Shown in pieces: positions 1-6,946 of a stretch of 8,303 bases of DNA; the stretch's first letter is position 1, and each line of letters opens with the position of its first letter. A model generated the notes under the pieces. It ran no database searches and was not told the origin of the DNA. It saw only the letters and a program-made list of their open reading frames with translations. The position numbers and the translations under genes were made by a program. Source of the stretch: Vulcanimicrobiota bacterium (GTDB lineage Bacteria > Eremiobacterota > Eremiobacteria > Baltobacterales > Baltobacteraceae); NCBI GenBank assembly GCA_028287545.1, contig JAQBPL010000407.1, positions 1 to 8,303 on the forward strand, written 5' to 3'.

Positions 1-18
1 ACGGTGGCTAAGGTATGA
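1..18 (+). CDS. Possible last codons of an upstream gene (partial)
   Basis: Frame 1 reads T-V-A-K-V and then TGA at 16-18. That TGA would overlap the ATG at 15 in an ATGA arrangement, the same junction style seen at 638-641 and, as GTGA, at 2884-2887. In many bacteria infB precedes rbfA, so an infB end is possible, but six codons cannot identify a protein. A TAA at 9-11 in another frame is an alternative end. Confidence 0.3.
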   Translation, partial: TVAKV

Positions 19-641
19 AACGGCAGGGGCAGGCGTTCAGCGAACGTCGGGCGTTGTTCGTGGATGCGTTGAGCTCGAAAGGGCTCCTGCGGTGGGTACT
101 CGCCGTCATTGCGCTGGGCCTCGTCGCGATGATAGTCGATCGCCACGTCACGCACCCGGCGGGCGGTTGGAAGATCGTCCTCTCTTGCGTCTTCGGCGTG
201 TCAATCGCGCTCGCGGACGAAATCGCGCGCGCGCGGGGCAAGCTATTCTACTCTGTATCCAATGTCTTCTATTTCGCCCAATACATGCTCTTCAATCTTG
301 CCTTCATCCCTGAATTCTCCGTAAGCTCGCCCGTCATTGAGATTCTGTTGTGCGCTGCGATTTTCGCATGCGGCATTGTCGGCGCTTTCGTTTCGACGAA
401 GGATCGAGCCGCGTTCGTCGTCTTTGACGCGCGAGATCCGCTCCATCGATTGTTTGCCGCTTTGTCGGTCGTGATGTATGCGGTATTCTTTGTGGTCGCC
501 TTTTGGTCGCGCACCTGGATCGTGGGCATCGTTTCTGCGGCGGGCGTAGGTCTCGCGTTGGGCTTCCCGCTTTGTGTGATTTCGTGGCTTCGCCAGAGGG
601 CGCGCACTGCCGGTTCGAGTGGGGCGGGGATTCAAGTATGA
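15..641 (+). CDS. Six-helix integral membrane protein of unknown function
   Basis: I do not recognise a family. The 208-residue product has about six hydrophobic segments, near residues 24-42, 52-67, 79-98, 107-126, 146-164 and 167-191. The N-terminus is basic and the C-terminal tail short and Arg-rich, so the protein is almost certainly in the inner membrane. No catalytic motif is visible. The ATG at 15 has AAGG only one base upstream, a poor spacing, so its translation may be coupled to a preceding gene. The stop overlaps the rbfA start by four bases (ATGA), placing it in the same transcript as the translation genes. Base composition is unlike its neighbours: bases 241-300 are about 38% G+C, against about 77% for a ribF stretch (3001-3060). 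This suggests later insertion into the operon or relaxed codon use. The reading frame is well supported; the function is unknown. Confidence 0.8.
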   Translation: MKRQGQAFSERRALFVDALSSKGLLRWVLAVIALGLVAMIVDRHVTHPAGGWKIVLSCVFGVSIALADEIARARGKLFYSVSNVFYFAQYMLFNLAFIPEFSVSSPVIEILLCAAIFACGIVGAFVSTKDRAAFVVFDARDPLHRLFAALSVVMYAVFFVVAFWSRTWIVGIVSAAGVGLALGFPLCVISWLRQRARTAGSSGAGIQV

Positions 642-988
642 AACAGCAGCGGCAAGCGAAGATCGATAGTGAGATTCAGCGGGCTTTGGCGACGATTATC
701 ACCGAGCAGCTGAAGGATCCGCGCTTGGGGTTCGTGACCGTGGTTCGGTGTGAGATCACGCAGGATATGAAGTTCTGCAAGGTGTTCGTGTCGATTATCG
801 GGGATCGGCATGTGGCGCGGCAGACGATGGATGCGCTGGAGAGCGCATCGCGGTTTCTGCGCGGGGAGTTGGGGCATGCGATCGACTTGCGATATACGCC
901 GGAGCTGACGTTCGTGGAAGATCGAAGCACAGAGAAGGCGATCGCGCTGCACAAGACGCTGGAGCGTGCGAAGGTGATCGATGAGTAG
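638..988 (+). CDS. rbfA: Ribosome-binding factor A
   Basis: RbfA is a small KH-fold protein that binds the immature 30S subunit and helps 16S rRNA 5'-end maturation, notably in the cold; it acts in the cytoplasm. The 116-residue product has the usual family length. Family signatures seen are KDPRLG at residues 26-31 followed by a beta-strand (VTVVRCEIT), the KVFVS strand, the helix with FLRGELG, and the RYTPELTFVEDRS segment near residues 85-97. The ATG at 638 was chosen because it begins the family's N-terminal helix (KQQRQAKIDSEIQRAL) and has a purine-rich GGGGCGGGGA seven bases upstream. It overlaps the preceding membrane-protein gene by four bases and nrnA by eight, so the three are probably translationally coupled. 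Confidence 0.96.
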   Translation: MKQQRQAKIDSEIQRALATIITEQLKDPRLGFVTVVRCEITQDMKFCKVFVSIIGDRHVARQTMDALESASRFLRGELGHAIDLRYTPELTFVEDRSTEKAIALHKTLERAKVIDE

Positions 989-1979
989 CGCGGTTGGCAC
1001 GACCGGGGTCGCGCCGGTGTCGGATTCGACGGAAGTCGTCGTCGCGGAGCTGCGGCGGCGCTCCTCGTTCATGTTTGTCTCCCACGTGAAGCCGGACGGC
1101 GATACGCTGGGGGCTGGGCTCGCGCTCGGTCTCGCGTTGAAGCAGCTCGGCAAGCGGGTCGGGTATTTTCAGCAGGATCCGGTTCCGCGGAACCTGCGGT
1201 TTCTGCCGGATTCTGAACACGTCGCGCGCGACGTTCCGGCGGATCTGCCGGCGGACACGCTCTGGGTGTTCTGCGACATGAGCGACTTCTCGCGCGCCGG
1301 CGAGTACCTGCCGCCGATCGACCGCGCGAACATGCTCGACATCGATCATCATCTCGGCAACTCGCATTTCGGCGCGCTGAACTACGTCATCTCGACCGAG
1401 GCGTCGACCGGGACGTGCGTGCTGCGTTTGCTGGCTGGGCTGAACGCCAAGATCACGCCCGACATCGCGACCTGCATCCTCACCACGATCATGACCGACA
1501 CCGGCGCGTTCATGCATACGAATACGACGGCGGCCGTGCTGCGGATGTCGGCCGACATGGTCGAGCTCGGTGCGGACAAGCCGCTGATCACCGAGGAAAT
1601 CTTCGCGAACAAACGGTTCGCGGCGACGAAGCTGCTAGGGATGGCGCTGGAGCGCGCCGTGCTGCAGGACGACGGCCGGTATTGCTGGACGTACGTCGAC
1701 CAGGCCATGCTCGACGAAGCGGGCGCCGACGGCGAGGACACCGAGGAGATCGTGCAGCACCTGCGCGCGGTCGAAGGCGTCGAAGCCGCGGCGCTGTTCA
1801 AGGACTACGACGGTGCGGTCCGGGTGAGTCTGCGCTCGAGCGGCCGCATCAACGTGCAGGCGGCCGCGGCGACGCTCGGCGGCGGAGGCCATTTCATGGC
1901 GGCCGGCCTGACCTTCGACGGTGACCTGCCCGCGGCGATCGACGGCGTGCACGCCGCGCTGCGCGCGCAAGGTCTCTAA
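981..1979 (+). CDS. nrnA: DHH/DHHA1 phosphoesterase, NrnA-type oligoribonuclease / pAp phosphatase
   Basis: Proteins of this family use Mn2+ to degrade 2-5 nt RNA fragments (nanoRNA) and, in many members, to remove the 3' phosphate of pAp. The 332-residue product has the complete DHH metal site: SHVKPDGDTLG with H35, D39 and D41, D99 in FCDMSD, and D122-H123-H124 in DIDHHLG. The C-terminal DHHA1 RNA-binding domain ends in GGGGHFMAAG (residues 300-309). About 20 residues precede the usual domain start. The ATG at 981 lies inside the end of rbfA with AAGGTG close upstream. The position between rbfA and truB is the common one for this gene in many Gram-positive and deep-branching bacteria and links ribosome maturation with RNA recycling. 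The family is certain; substrate preference (nanoRNA, pAp or pApA) is inferred. Confidence 0.93.
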   Translation: MSSAVGTTGVAPVSDSTEVVVAELRRRSSFMFVSHVKPDGDTLGAGLALGLALKQLGKRVGYFQQDPVPRNLRFLPDSEHVARDVPADLPADTLWVFCDMSDFSRAGEYLPPIDRANMLDIDHHLGNSHFGALNYVISTEASTGTCVLRLLAGLNAKITPDIATCILTTIMTDTGAFMHTNTTAAVLRMSADMVELGADKPLITEEIFANKRFAATKLLGMALERAVLQDDGRYCWTYVDQAMLDEAGADGEDTEEIVQHLRAVEGVEAAALFKDYDGAVRVSLRSSGRINVQAAAATLGGGGHFMAAGLTFDGDLPAAIDGVHAALRAQGL

Positions 1980-1981
1980 AT

Positions 1982-1997
1982 CGGTGCCCTCGCACCG
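1982..1997 (+). other. Small intergenic hairpin between nrnA and truB
   Basis: CGGTGC and GCACCG form a perfect six-pair stem with a four-base CCTC loop, starting two bases after the nrnA stop. No T tract follows, so it is unlikely to terminate transcription. It could slow decay or mark a processing site. In a G+C-rich sequence a stem of this length may also be chance. Confidence 0.3.
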
Positions 1998-2020
1998 CCG
2001 CTCACCGCATCGCTGACGTC

Positions 2021-2887
2021 GTGCTCGGTTTCGTCAACCTCCTCAAACCGGCGGGACCGACGTCGACGCAGTTCGGTGCGCGATTGCGAAGCATCTATCG
2101 CGACCCCGCGGGGAAGCTCGCGATCGGGCATCTCGGGACGCTCGATCCGCAAGCCGCCGGGGTGCTGCCGATCGCGCTCGGCAAGGCGACGCGGCTGATC
2201 CCGTTGATCGCCGACCGCCGCAAGGCCTACGTCTGCACGCTGGTCCTGGGACGGGCGACGACGACGGGCGACGCGACCGGGGAGACGCTGGTCGAACGCC
2301 CGGTGCCGGGCGATCTCGACGCTCGGCTGAACGACGCTCTGGCGGCGTTCGCCGGCCCCATCGCGCAGATTCCGCCGATGTACAGCGCGGTCAAGAGCGG
2401 CGGGACGCGGCTCTACGAGCTCGCGCGCGCCGGGAAGACGGTGGAGCGGCAGCCGCGTACGGTGACGATCTATGCGCTGAGCGAGTTGGGCCGCGAGGGA
2501 AACGTCGTACGACTGCGCATCGCGTGCAGCGAAGGGACGTACGTGCGGACCTTGTGCGAGGACATCGCCGCCGCGTGCGGCACCGTGGGCCACATGGGGT
2601 CGCTGCTGCGCGAGGCGTCGGGTCCGTTCGTGCTCTCGGAGAGCCGCACGCTCGATGACGTCCGGAGCGACCCCGAGGCCGCGCTGGTCTCTCCCGAACG
2701 CGTGATCCCGTTCCCCACCATCGTGCTCGACGGGCGGCTCGCGACCGATTTCCGTGCCGGACGTCTCGTGCCGCTCGCGCAGCCGCCGCCCGACAAGCAC
2801 GTGTTCGTGCGCGACTCCACGCGCGCGCTGGTCGGCGTCGGCGAAACGGTCGGTGCGCTGCTCGCGCCGCGCAAGGTGTTCTTGTGA
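2021..2887 (+). CDS. truB: tRNA pseudouridine(55) synthase
   Basis: TruB isomerises U55 in the T-psi-C loop of most tRNAs. The 288-residue product opens with the family N-terminus (GFVNLLKPAGPTS). It carries the catalytic loop GHLGTLDPQAAGVL, with the nucleophile Asp at residue 42, then YSAVKSGG at 121-128 and EGTYVRTLCEDIA from 171, the RNA-binding core. Roughly the last 60 residues look like a TruB C-terminal/PUA-like domain. The start is GTG at 2021: no upstream in-frame ATG exists and the family motif begins three residues in. No Shine-Dalgarno sequence is visible in the 41-base gap after nrnA, so the start is probably weak. The gene overlaps ribF by four bases (GTGA), a common arrangement. 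Confidence 0.95.
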   Translation: MLGFVNLLKPAGPTSTQFGARLRSIYRDPAGKLAIGHLGTLDPQAAGVLPIALGKATRLIPLIADRRKAYVCTLVLGRATTTGDATGETLVERPVPGDLDARLNDALAAFAGPIAQIPPMYSAVKSGGTRLYELARAGKTVERQPRTVTIYALSELGREGNVVRLRIACSEGTYVRTLCEDIAAACGTVGHMGSLLREASGPFVLSESRTLDDVRSDPEAALVSPERVIPFPTIVLDGRLATDFRAGRLVPLAQPPPDKHVFVRDSTRALVGVGETVGALLAPRKVFL

Positions 2888-3804
2888 AAATCCACCACAC
2901 GCTGCCGGACCGCGCGCCCGAGCGGCCGCGGGTCGTCGCGATCGGGTTCTTCGACGGCTTCCATCGCGGACACCGCGCGATCGTTCGTGAAGCGCTCCGC
3001 CGCCGGCGGCCGGGCGAACGCACCGCGGTGCTGACGTTCCGCGAACATCCGGCCGCGTTCTTGCGTCCCGGAACGGAGCCCCCGCTCATCGCAACGCTCG
3101 AGGAGCGGATCAACGCGTTCGCGCGGGCCGGCATCGACGAAACGTACGTCCTGACGTTCGATGCCTCGATCGCCTCACTCGCGCCGGACCAGTTCTTGGA
3201 CGAGACGCTGGTCGGGCGGATCGGCGCGCGCGTGATGGTCGTGGGCGCGAACTTTCGTTTCGGCAGCAAACGCGCCGGCGACGTGGCGTTTGCGCAGGCG
3301 CACCTGAGCGAGCGCGGCCGCGAGATGGTCCCGGTCCCGAACGAACTGGACGGCGGCGAGCGCGTCTCCAGCACGCGCATTCGCACCGCGATCGCGGCCG
3401 GCGACCTCGAGGAGGCCGACCGGCTGCTGGGCGCGCCGTATACGGTGCGCGGTCCGGTCTCGTTCGGCGCGGGGCGCGGTCACGATCTCGGATACCCGAC
3501 GGCCAACATCGCGGTGCCGCCCCGCAAACTGCTCCCGCCCGACGGCGTCTACCGGATCACGGGGCGGCACGACGGGCGCGATTATCCGGGGCTGGTCTCG
3601 ATCGGAACGAATCCGACGTTCGACGGTGCGGCTCGCACCGTCGAAGCCTGGCTGCTCGACTTCAACGGTGCGCTGTACGGCGAAGAGCTGGCGCTGCGCG
3701 ACTTCCGCTTCGTCCGCGGCCAGCAGCGTTTCGATTCGGTGGACGAGTTGATCGCGCAGATGCAGCTCGACGCGGCCACGGTGAAGTTCCCGAGCGTCGT
3801 CTAG
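2884..3804 (+). CDS. ribF: Bifunctional riboflavin kinase / FAD synthetase
   Basis: RibF phosphorylates riboflavin to FMN and adenylylates FMN to FAD. The 306-residue product has both expected domains. The N-terminal nucleotidyltransferase shows GFFDGFHRGH at 21-30 (usual form GxFDGxHxGH) and SSTRIR at 162-167. The C-terminal flavokinase shows the LGYPTAN nucleotide/Mg site at 202-208, a GVY motif, GTNPTF at 241-246 and the expected catalytic Glu at 254 in VEAWLLDF. Length matches the family. The start is GTG at 2884, overlapping the truB stop; coupling to truB is likely because there is no independent ribosome-binding site. It is the last gene of the translation operon: after the stop come 53 non-coding bases. 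Confidence 0.95.
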   Translation: MKIHHTLPDRAPERPRVVAIGFFDGFHRGHRAIVREALRRRRPGERTAVLTFREHPAAFLRPGTEPPLIATLEERINAFARAGIDETYVLTFDASIASLAPDQFLDETLVGRIGARVMVVGANFRFGSKRAGDVAFAQAHLSERGREMVPVPNELDGGERVSSTRIRTAIAAGDLEEADRLLGAPYTVRGPVSFGAGRGHDLGYPTANIAVPPRKLLPPDGVYRITGRHDGRDYPGLVSIGTNPTFDGAARTVEAWLLDFNGALYGEELALRDFRFVRGQQRFDSVDELIAQMQLDAATVKFPSVV

Positions 3805-3857
3805 CCGGTACCTGCGAGCCCCGAACCCCTAGGCGTTCTCATGCGTTCAAAGGGAGC

Positions 3858-4346
3858 GTGCGTTTTTTAGCGATCGCGGCCGTTGCCGCGCTGGCCTCGA
3901 CCCCGGCGGTTGCCCTGGCGGTTCCCCGCGTGGGGCAGACGCCTCCCGCCTTCTCGCTCCCGGCCCCCGCCGGGAAGCCGGTCTCGCTCGAGGGCTTCAA
4001 GGGCAAGCCGGTCTACGTCAACTTCTTCGCCTCGTGGTGCGGTCCGTGCAACGCCGAGGCGCCCTCGATCGGGAAGCTGCGCGCGAAGTACGCGAAGGCC
4101 GGCTTGCAGGTCGTCGGCATCGACGAACTCGACGCCCCCGGTCAGGCAGCGGCGTTCCAAAAGAAGTACGATAGTCCGTACGGCGCCGTCGCGATCGACC
4201 AGAGCGGTGAGGTCGGCAAGAGTTACGGAGCGATCGCGATGCCGGTCCACGTGTTCATCGACCGCCGCGGCGTCGTGAAGACGTACCGCATCGGCGAGAT
4301 GGATCCGAGCCAGATCGAAACCGCGATCAAAGACGCGTTGAAGTAG
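3858..4346 (+). CDS. Exported TlpA-like thioredoxin-fold protein
   Basis: This is a TlpA/ResA-type thiol-disulfide oxidoreductase acting outside the cytoplasm. The 162-residue product begins with a signal peptide (hydrophobic core residues 3-15, AxA-like sites around 17-21). The redoxin fold follows: VGQTPPAFSLP, then FFASWCGPC with cysteines 61 and 64, and the cis-proline at 129 (AMPVHVFIDRRG). CGPC is typical of reducing thioredoxins and TlpA. Possible roles are disulfide reduction during cytochrome c maturation or repair of envelope thiols; no partner gene for either is in view. The GTG start is uncertain: AGGGAG lies only one base upstream, and an ATG at 3841 with good signal-peptide potential is out of frame by one base in a run of six T (3863-3868). 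It converges on the next gene with three bases between the stops. Confidence 0.88.
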   Translation: MRFLAIAAVAALASTPAVALAVPRVGQTPPAFSLPAPAGKPVSLEGFKGKPVYVNFFASWCGPCNAEAPSIGKLRAKYAKAGLQVVGIDELDAPGQAAAFQKKYDSPYGAVAIDQSGEVGKSYGAIAMPVHVFIDRRGVVKTYRIGEMDPSQIETAIKDALK

Positions 4347-4349
4347 CCG

Positions 4350-4940
4350 TCAGCGAGACGACTGCGCCGCGGCGCAGAGGTTGACGGCGGCCCGCGCTTC
4401 GACGCGGACGTTCATGTAGCGTCCGGCCGCGGCATCGTTCTCGGCGGCCGCGAGATTCGTTGCGGCGGCCGCGGTGTTCGGTGATTTCGCCGCCGTACAC
4501 GCGTTGACGGCACCGCGCGCCTGCGCGACGAAAGCGTCGGCGTCGACCTGCGCGACGCTGCCGCCCGCGATCGGGAACGGTGCCGTCTGCACCGCGCTCG
4601 TCTGCGAAATCGTCGACTTCAGCACCGGGATCTGGGTGGGCTGCGCGGCGTTCGCCTGGATGAGCGCCGAGATCGCTTGGGAGTTCGCGCCCGTCACGTC
4701 GCCGGTGTTGTAGCTCTGGAGGGCGTGCTGATAGGCCATGTTCGCCGCCTGCGAGGCGGCCGGATTCGTCGCCGCGGAGTGCGCGACGGCCATCATCGCT
4801 TCGAAGAGCAGGTTGGCGGTCTGACTCGTCCCCGGCGTCGGCACCGTGTTGAGCGGCGTTCCCGGCAGCGGCGGGGTTTGCGCGAGCGCGCTCGTGCTCG
4901 TCGCGAGCGCTAGGGCGAGGGTGAAAATTACAGCCTTCAT
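4350..4940 (-). CDS. Secreted alanine-rich helical repeat protein, function unknown
   Basis: I do not recognise a family. The 196-residue product has a clear signal peptide (K2, hydrophobic core 3-13, SALA before Q21), then a Pro/Thr-rich linker to about residue 40, then Ala-rich helices. An internal repeat is visible: [13 protein letters not shown] (C148) and [13 protein letters not shown] (C189) match closely. The helical hairpins near residues 69-100 and 160-193 share a pattern of A-x6-G (GD or GR turn), reminiscent of TPR-like units. The two cysteines fall at equivalent positions and could pair. The ATG at 4940 has GGAGG four bases upstream (4945-4949) inside the end of the Clp gene, and the genes overlap by ATGA, so it is the last gene of the minus-strand cluster. 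Its stop lies three bases from that of the TlpA-like gene. Confidence 0.82.
   Translation of the reverse strand: MKAVIFTLALALATSTSALAQTPPLPGTPLNTVPTPGTSQTANLLFEAMMAVAHSAATNPAASQAANMAYQHALQSYNTGDVTGANSQAISALIQANAAQPTQIPVLKSTISQTSAVQTAPFPIAGGSVAQVDADAFVAQARGAVNACTAAKSPNTAAAATNLAAAENDAAAGRYMNVRVEARAAVNLCAAAQSSR
4362..4377. repeat. Perfect 16-base palindrome near the convergent gene ends
   Basis: CTGCGCCGCGGCGCAG reads identically on both strands. It begins 16 bases after the TlpA-like stop and encodes C-A-A-A-Q at the end of the opposing secreted protein. It could fold as a hairpin in either transcript and so act as a stop or stabiliser for the TlpA-like mRNA, but there is no T tract. Alanine codons (GCG/GCC) make such palindromes fairly likely by chance. 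Confidence 0.35.
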
Positions 4941-6901
4941 GCGGCCTCCACGGTGACGGCCTGGCCGTCGTAGTCGACGTGCGCGGTATGTCCGCCGGCG
5001 AGGCGGCCGCGCAGAATTGCTTCGGAAAGCGGGGTGGTGACGTGACGCGCGATCGCGCGCGCGACGAAGCGCGCGCCGCTGCCTTGCGCGGCGCTCTCGT
5101 CGGCGAGGAAGCGTCGCGCGCGCGGCGAGAGTTGAAGCTCCATCGCGTGCGCGCCGACCCGCTGCGCCAAGAGCGCGATCTGCAGCTCGACGATGCGCTC
5201 GATCTGCTCCGGGCCGAGCTCGGCGAATACGATCGTCTCGTCGATGCGGTCGAGCAGCTCCGGGCGTAGGGTCGATTCGAGTTCGGCCTGGTCGAGATTC
5301 GAGGTTAGCACGACGATCGCGTGACGGAAGTCGATCGCGCGTCCCTTCGCGTCGGTCACCCGGCCGTCGTCGAGGATCTGCAGCAGGATCGCGGCGACGT
5401 CGGGGTGCGCCTTCTCGATCTCGTCGAACAGCACGACGGAGTACGGGCGCCGGCGCAGCGGTTCGGTCAGCTGCCCGGGCTCGTCGTGACCTTGATAGCC
5501 GGGCGGCGCACCGATCAAGCGCGAGATCGTATGCGACTCGGTGTATTCGGAGAGGTCGAGGCGGATCAGCGCGTCGTCGGTGCCGAACAGCGCGTTTGCG
5601 AGCGCGCGGGCGAGCTCGGTCTTGCCGACGCCGCTCGATCCGATGAAGAGAAAGCCGCCGACCGGTTTGCGCGGATCCTTGAGCCCGGCGCGCGCGCGGC
5701 GAATCGCCTCAGAGACCGCACGCACGGCTTTGTCCTGGCCGACGACGCGCGCGCTGAGCTTCTCTTCGAGCGCCAGCAGGCCGGCGCGCTGCGCGTCGGT
5801 GATCGTGCCTTGCGGGATCCCCGTCCAGCGGGAGACGACGGCCGCGACGCGCTCGGCGTCGACGGTGCGCTCCTTGCGCATCGCCGCGGTCGCCGCGGCT
5901 TCGTCGACGACGTCGATCGCTTTGTCGGGCAGATAGCGGTCGGCGATGTAGCGCGCCGCGAGTGCCGCCGCCGCTTCCAGCGCTTCGTCTTCGATCGTCA
6001 CGCCGTGATGCGCCGCGTACTTCGGGCGCAGTCCGCGCAGAATCTCGACCGTCTGCTCGATCGTCGGCTCGTCGACCTGCACCGGCTGGAAACGCCGCTC
6101 GAGCGCGGCGTCGGACTCGATGTATTTGCGGTACTCGTCGAACGTCGTCGCACCAATGCACTGCAGTTCGCCGCGCGCGAGTTCGGGTTTGATCATCGAG
6201 CTCAGGTCGAGCGAACCTTCGGCCGCGCCCGCACCGACCAGCGTGTGCAGTTCGTCGATGAAAAGAATGATGTCGCGGCCGGCGCGCTTGACCTCATCGA
6301 GAATCTTCTTGACGCGGCCTTCGAACTCGCCGCGATACTTCGTGCCGGCGACCAGCGGCCCAAGCGAGAGGGCGAGCACCCGCTTGTCGCGCAGCGACTG
6401 GGGCACGTCGCCGCGCGCGATGCGCTGTGCGAGCCCTTCGACGATCGCCGTCTTTCCGACGCCGGGTTCGCCGATGAGGACCGGATTGTTCTTGCTGCGC
6501 CGGGCGAGGATCGAGACGACCCGTTCGACTTCGGCGTCGCGTCCGATCACCGGGTCGAGTTCGCCCTTGCGGGCGGCATCGGTGAGGTCGCGCGAGTATT
6601 GCGCGAGCGTCGAGGCCGCACCGAAGACGCGGCTCAGGTTGCCGAGCGACGGCGCGGGGTTCGGGGAGGCGGGCGACGGCTCGCTGCCGGGGTGCTTGCG
6701 CGAGAGCGTGTCGATCGCGAGCGCCGCCCCGCCGACCAGCGCCGCCGCCGCGGCGGCCGCACCGAGGATGGCGAACGGCGTCCGCTGCCGGCGCTTGAGG
6801 CAGTCGGCACAGAGGTCCGCCGCTACCCAGCGGCCCCCGCGGAGCGCGTAGTCGTGAATGCTCGCCGGCTTCTCGCGGCAGACCTCGCAAGTTGCGCTCA
6901 T
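4937..6901 (-). CDS. Clp/Hsp100 AAA+ ATPase with N-terminal zinc ribbon and hydrophobic segment
   Basis: This is an ATP-driven double-ring unfoldase of the ClpA/B/C/E group. In the 654-residue product a zinc ribbon comes first (C5, C8, C31, C34; like ClpE and McsA), then an Ala/Gly-rich hydrophobic stretch at 42-63 and a Pro/Ser linker. The first AAA+ module has Walker A GEPGVGKT 144-151, pore KYRG 188-191, Walker B D216-E217 and R269/R270. The second has Walker A GSSGVGKT 421-428, pore GYQG 468-471, D493-E494, sensor N535, Arg finger R552 and sensor-2 R611. Both sites look active. Absent are the Clp_N repeats, the M-domain coiled coil (only about 18 residues link the first module's small domain to SRWTGIP) and the loop carrying the ClpP-docking IGL/F tripeptide (17 residues from N535 to R552, where ClpA has about 40). 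I chose the ATG at 6901; GTG 6904 and TTG 6910 are in frame. It lies 45 bases after the SIMPL gene and overlaps the next gene. Confidence 0.92.
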   Translation of the reverse strand: MSATCEVCREKPASIHDYALRGGRWVAADLCADCLKRRQRTPFAILGAAAAAAALVGGAALAIDTLSRKHPGSEPSPASPNPAPSLGNLSRVFGAASTLAQYSRDLTDAARKGELDPVIGRDAEVERVVSILARRSKNNPVLIGEPGVGKTAIVEGLAQRIARGDVPQSLRDKRVLALSLGPLVAGTKYRGEFEGRVKKILDEVKRAGRDIILFIDELHTLVGAGAAEGSLDLSSMIKPELARGELQCIGATTFDEYRKYIESDAALERRFQPVQVDEPTIEQTVEILRGLRPKYAAHHGVTIEDEALEAAAALAARYIADRYLPDKAIDVVDEAAATAAMRKERTVDAERVAAVVSRWTGIPQGTITDAQRAGLLALEEKLSARVVGQDKAVRAVSEAIRRARAGLKDPRKPVGGFLFIGSSGVGKTELARALANALFGTDDALIRLDLSEYTESHTISRLIGAPPGYQGHDEPGQLTEPLRRRPYSVVLFDEIEKAHPDVAAILLQILDDGRVTDAKGRAIDFRHAIVVLTSNLDQAELESTLRPELLDRIDETIVFAELGPEQIERIVELQIALLAQRVGAHAMELQLSPRARRFLADESAAQGSGARFVARAIARHVTTPLSEAILRGRLAGGHTAHVDYDGQAVTVEAA

Positions 6902-6914
6902 CACGATCAACTAC

Positions 6915-6928
6915 CCGCCGCAAGGCGG
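6915..6928 (-). promoter_or_regulatory. Short hairpin in the Clp gene leader
   Basis: On the minus strand CCGCC-TTGC-GGCGG forms a five-pair stem between the SIMPL stop and the Clp start. The 3' arm forms most of the GGCGGG (ending at 6914), the only purine-rich candidate ribosome-binding sequence, so folding could partly mask translation initiation. The stem is short and the proposal is inference. Confidence 0.25.
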
Positions 6929-6946
6929 CCCGGTTTCGGAGTCCCG

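Noticed and set aside
795..1517. Long minus-strand open frames opposite rbfA/nrnA, and similar ones opposite truB/ribF
   Set aside because: Arg/His-rich low-complexity translations lying over clearly recognised conserved genes; composition shadows.
3841..3870. A short leader peptide from ATG 3841 to TAG 3868
   Set aside because: Nine codons, no ribosome-binding site and no regulatory codon pattern; better explained as an accident or a homopolymer error.
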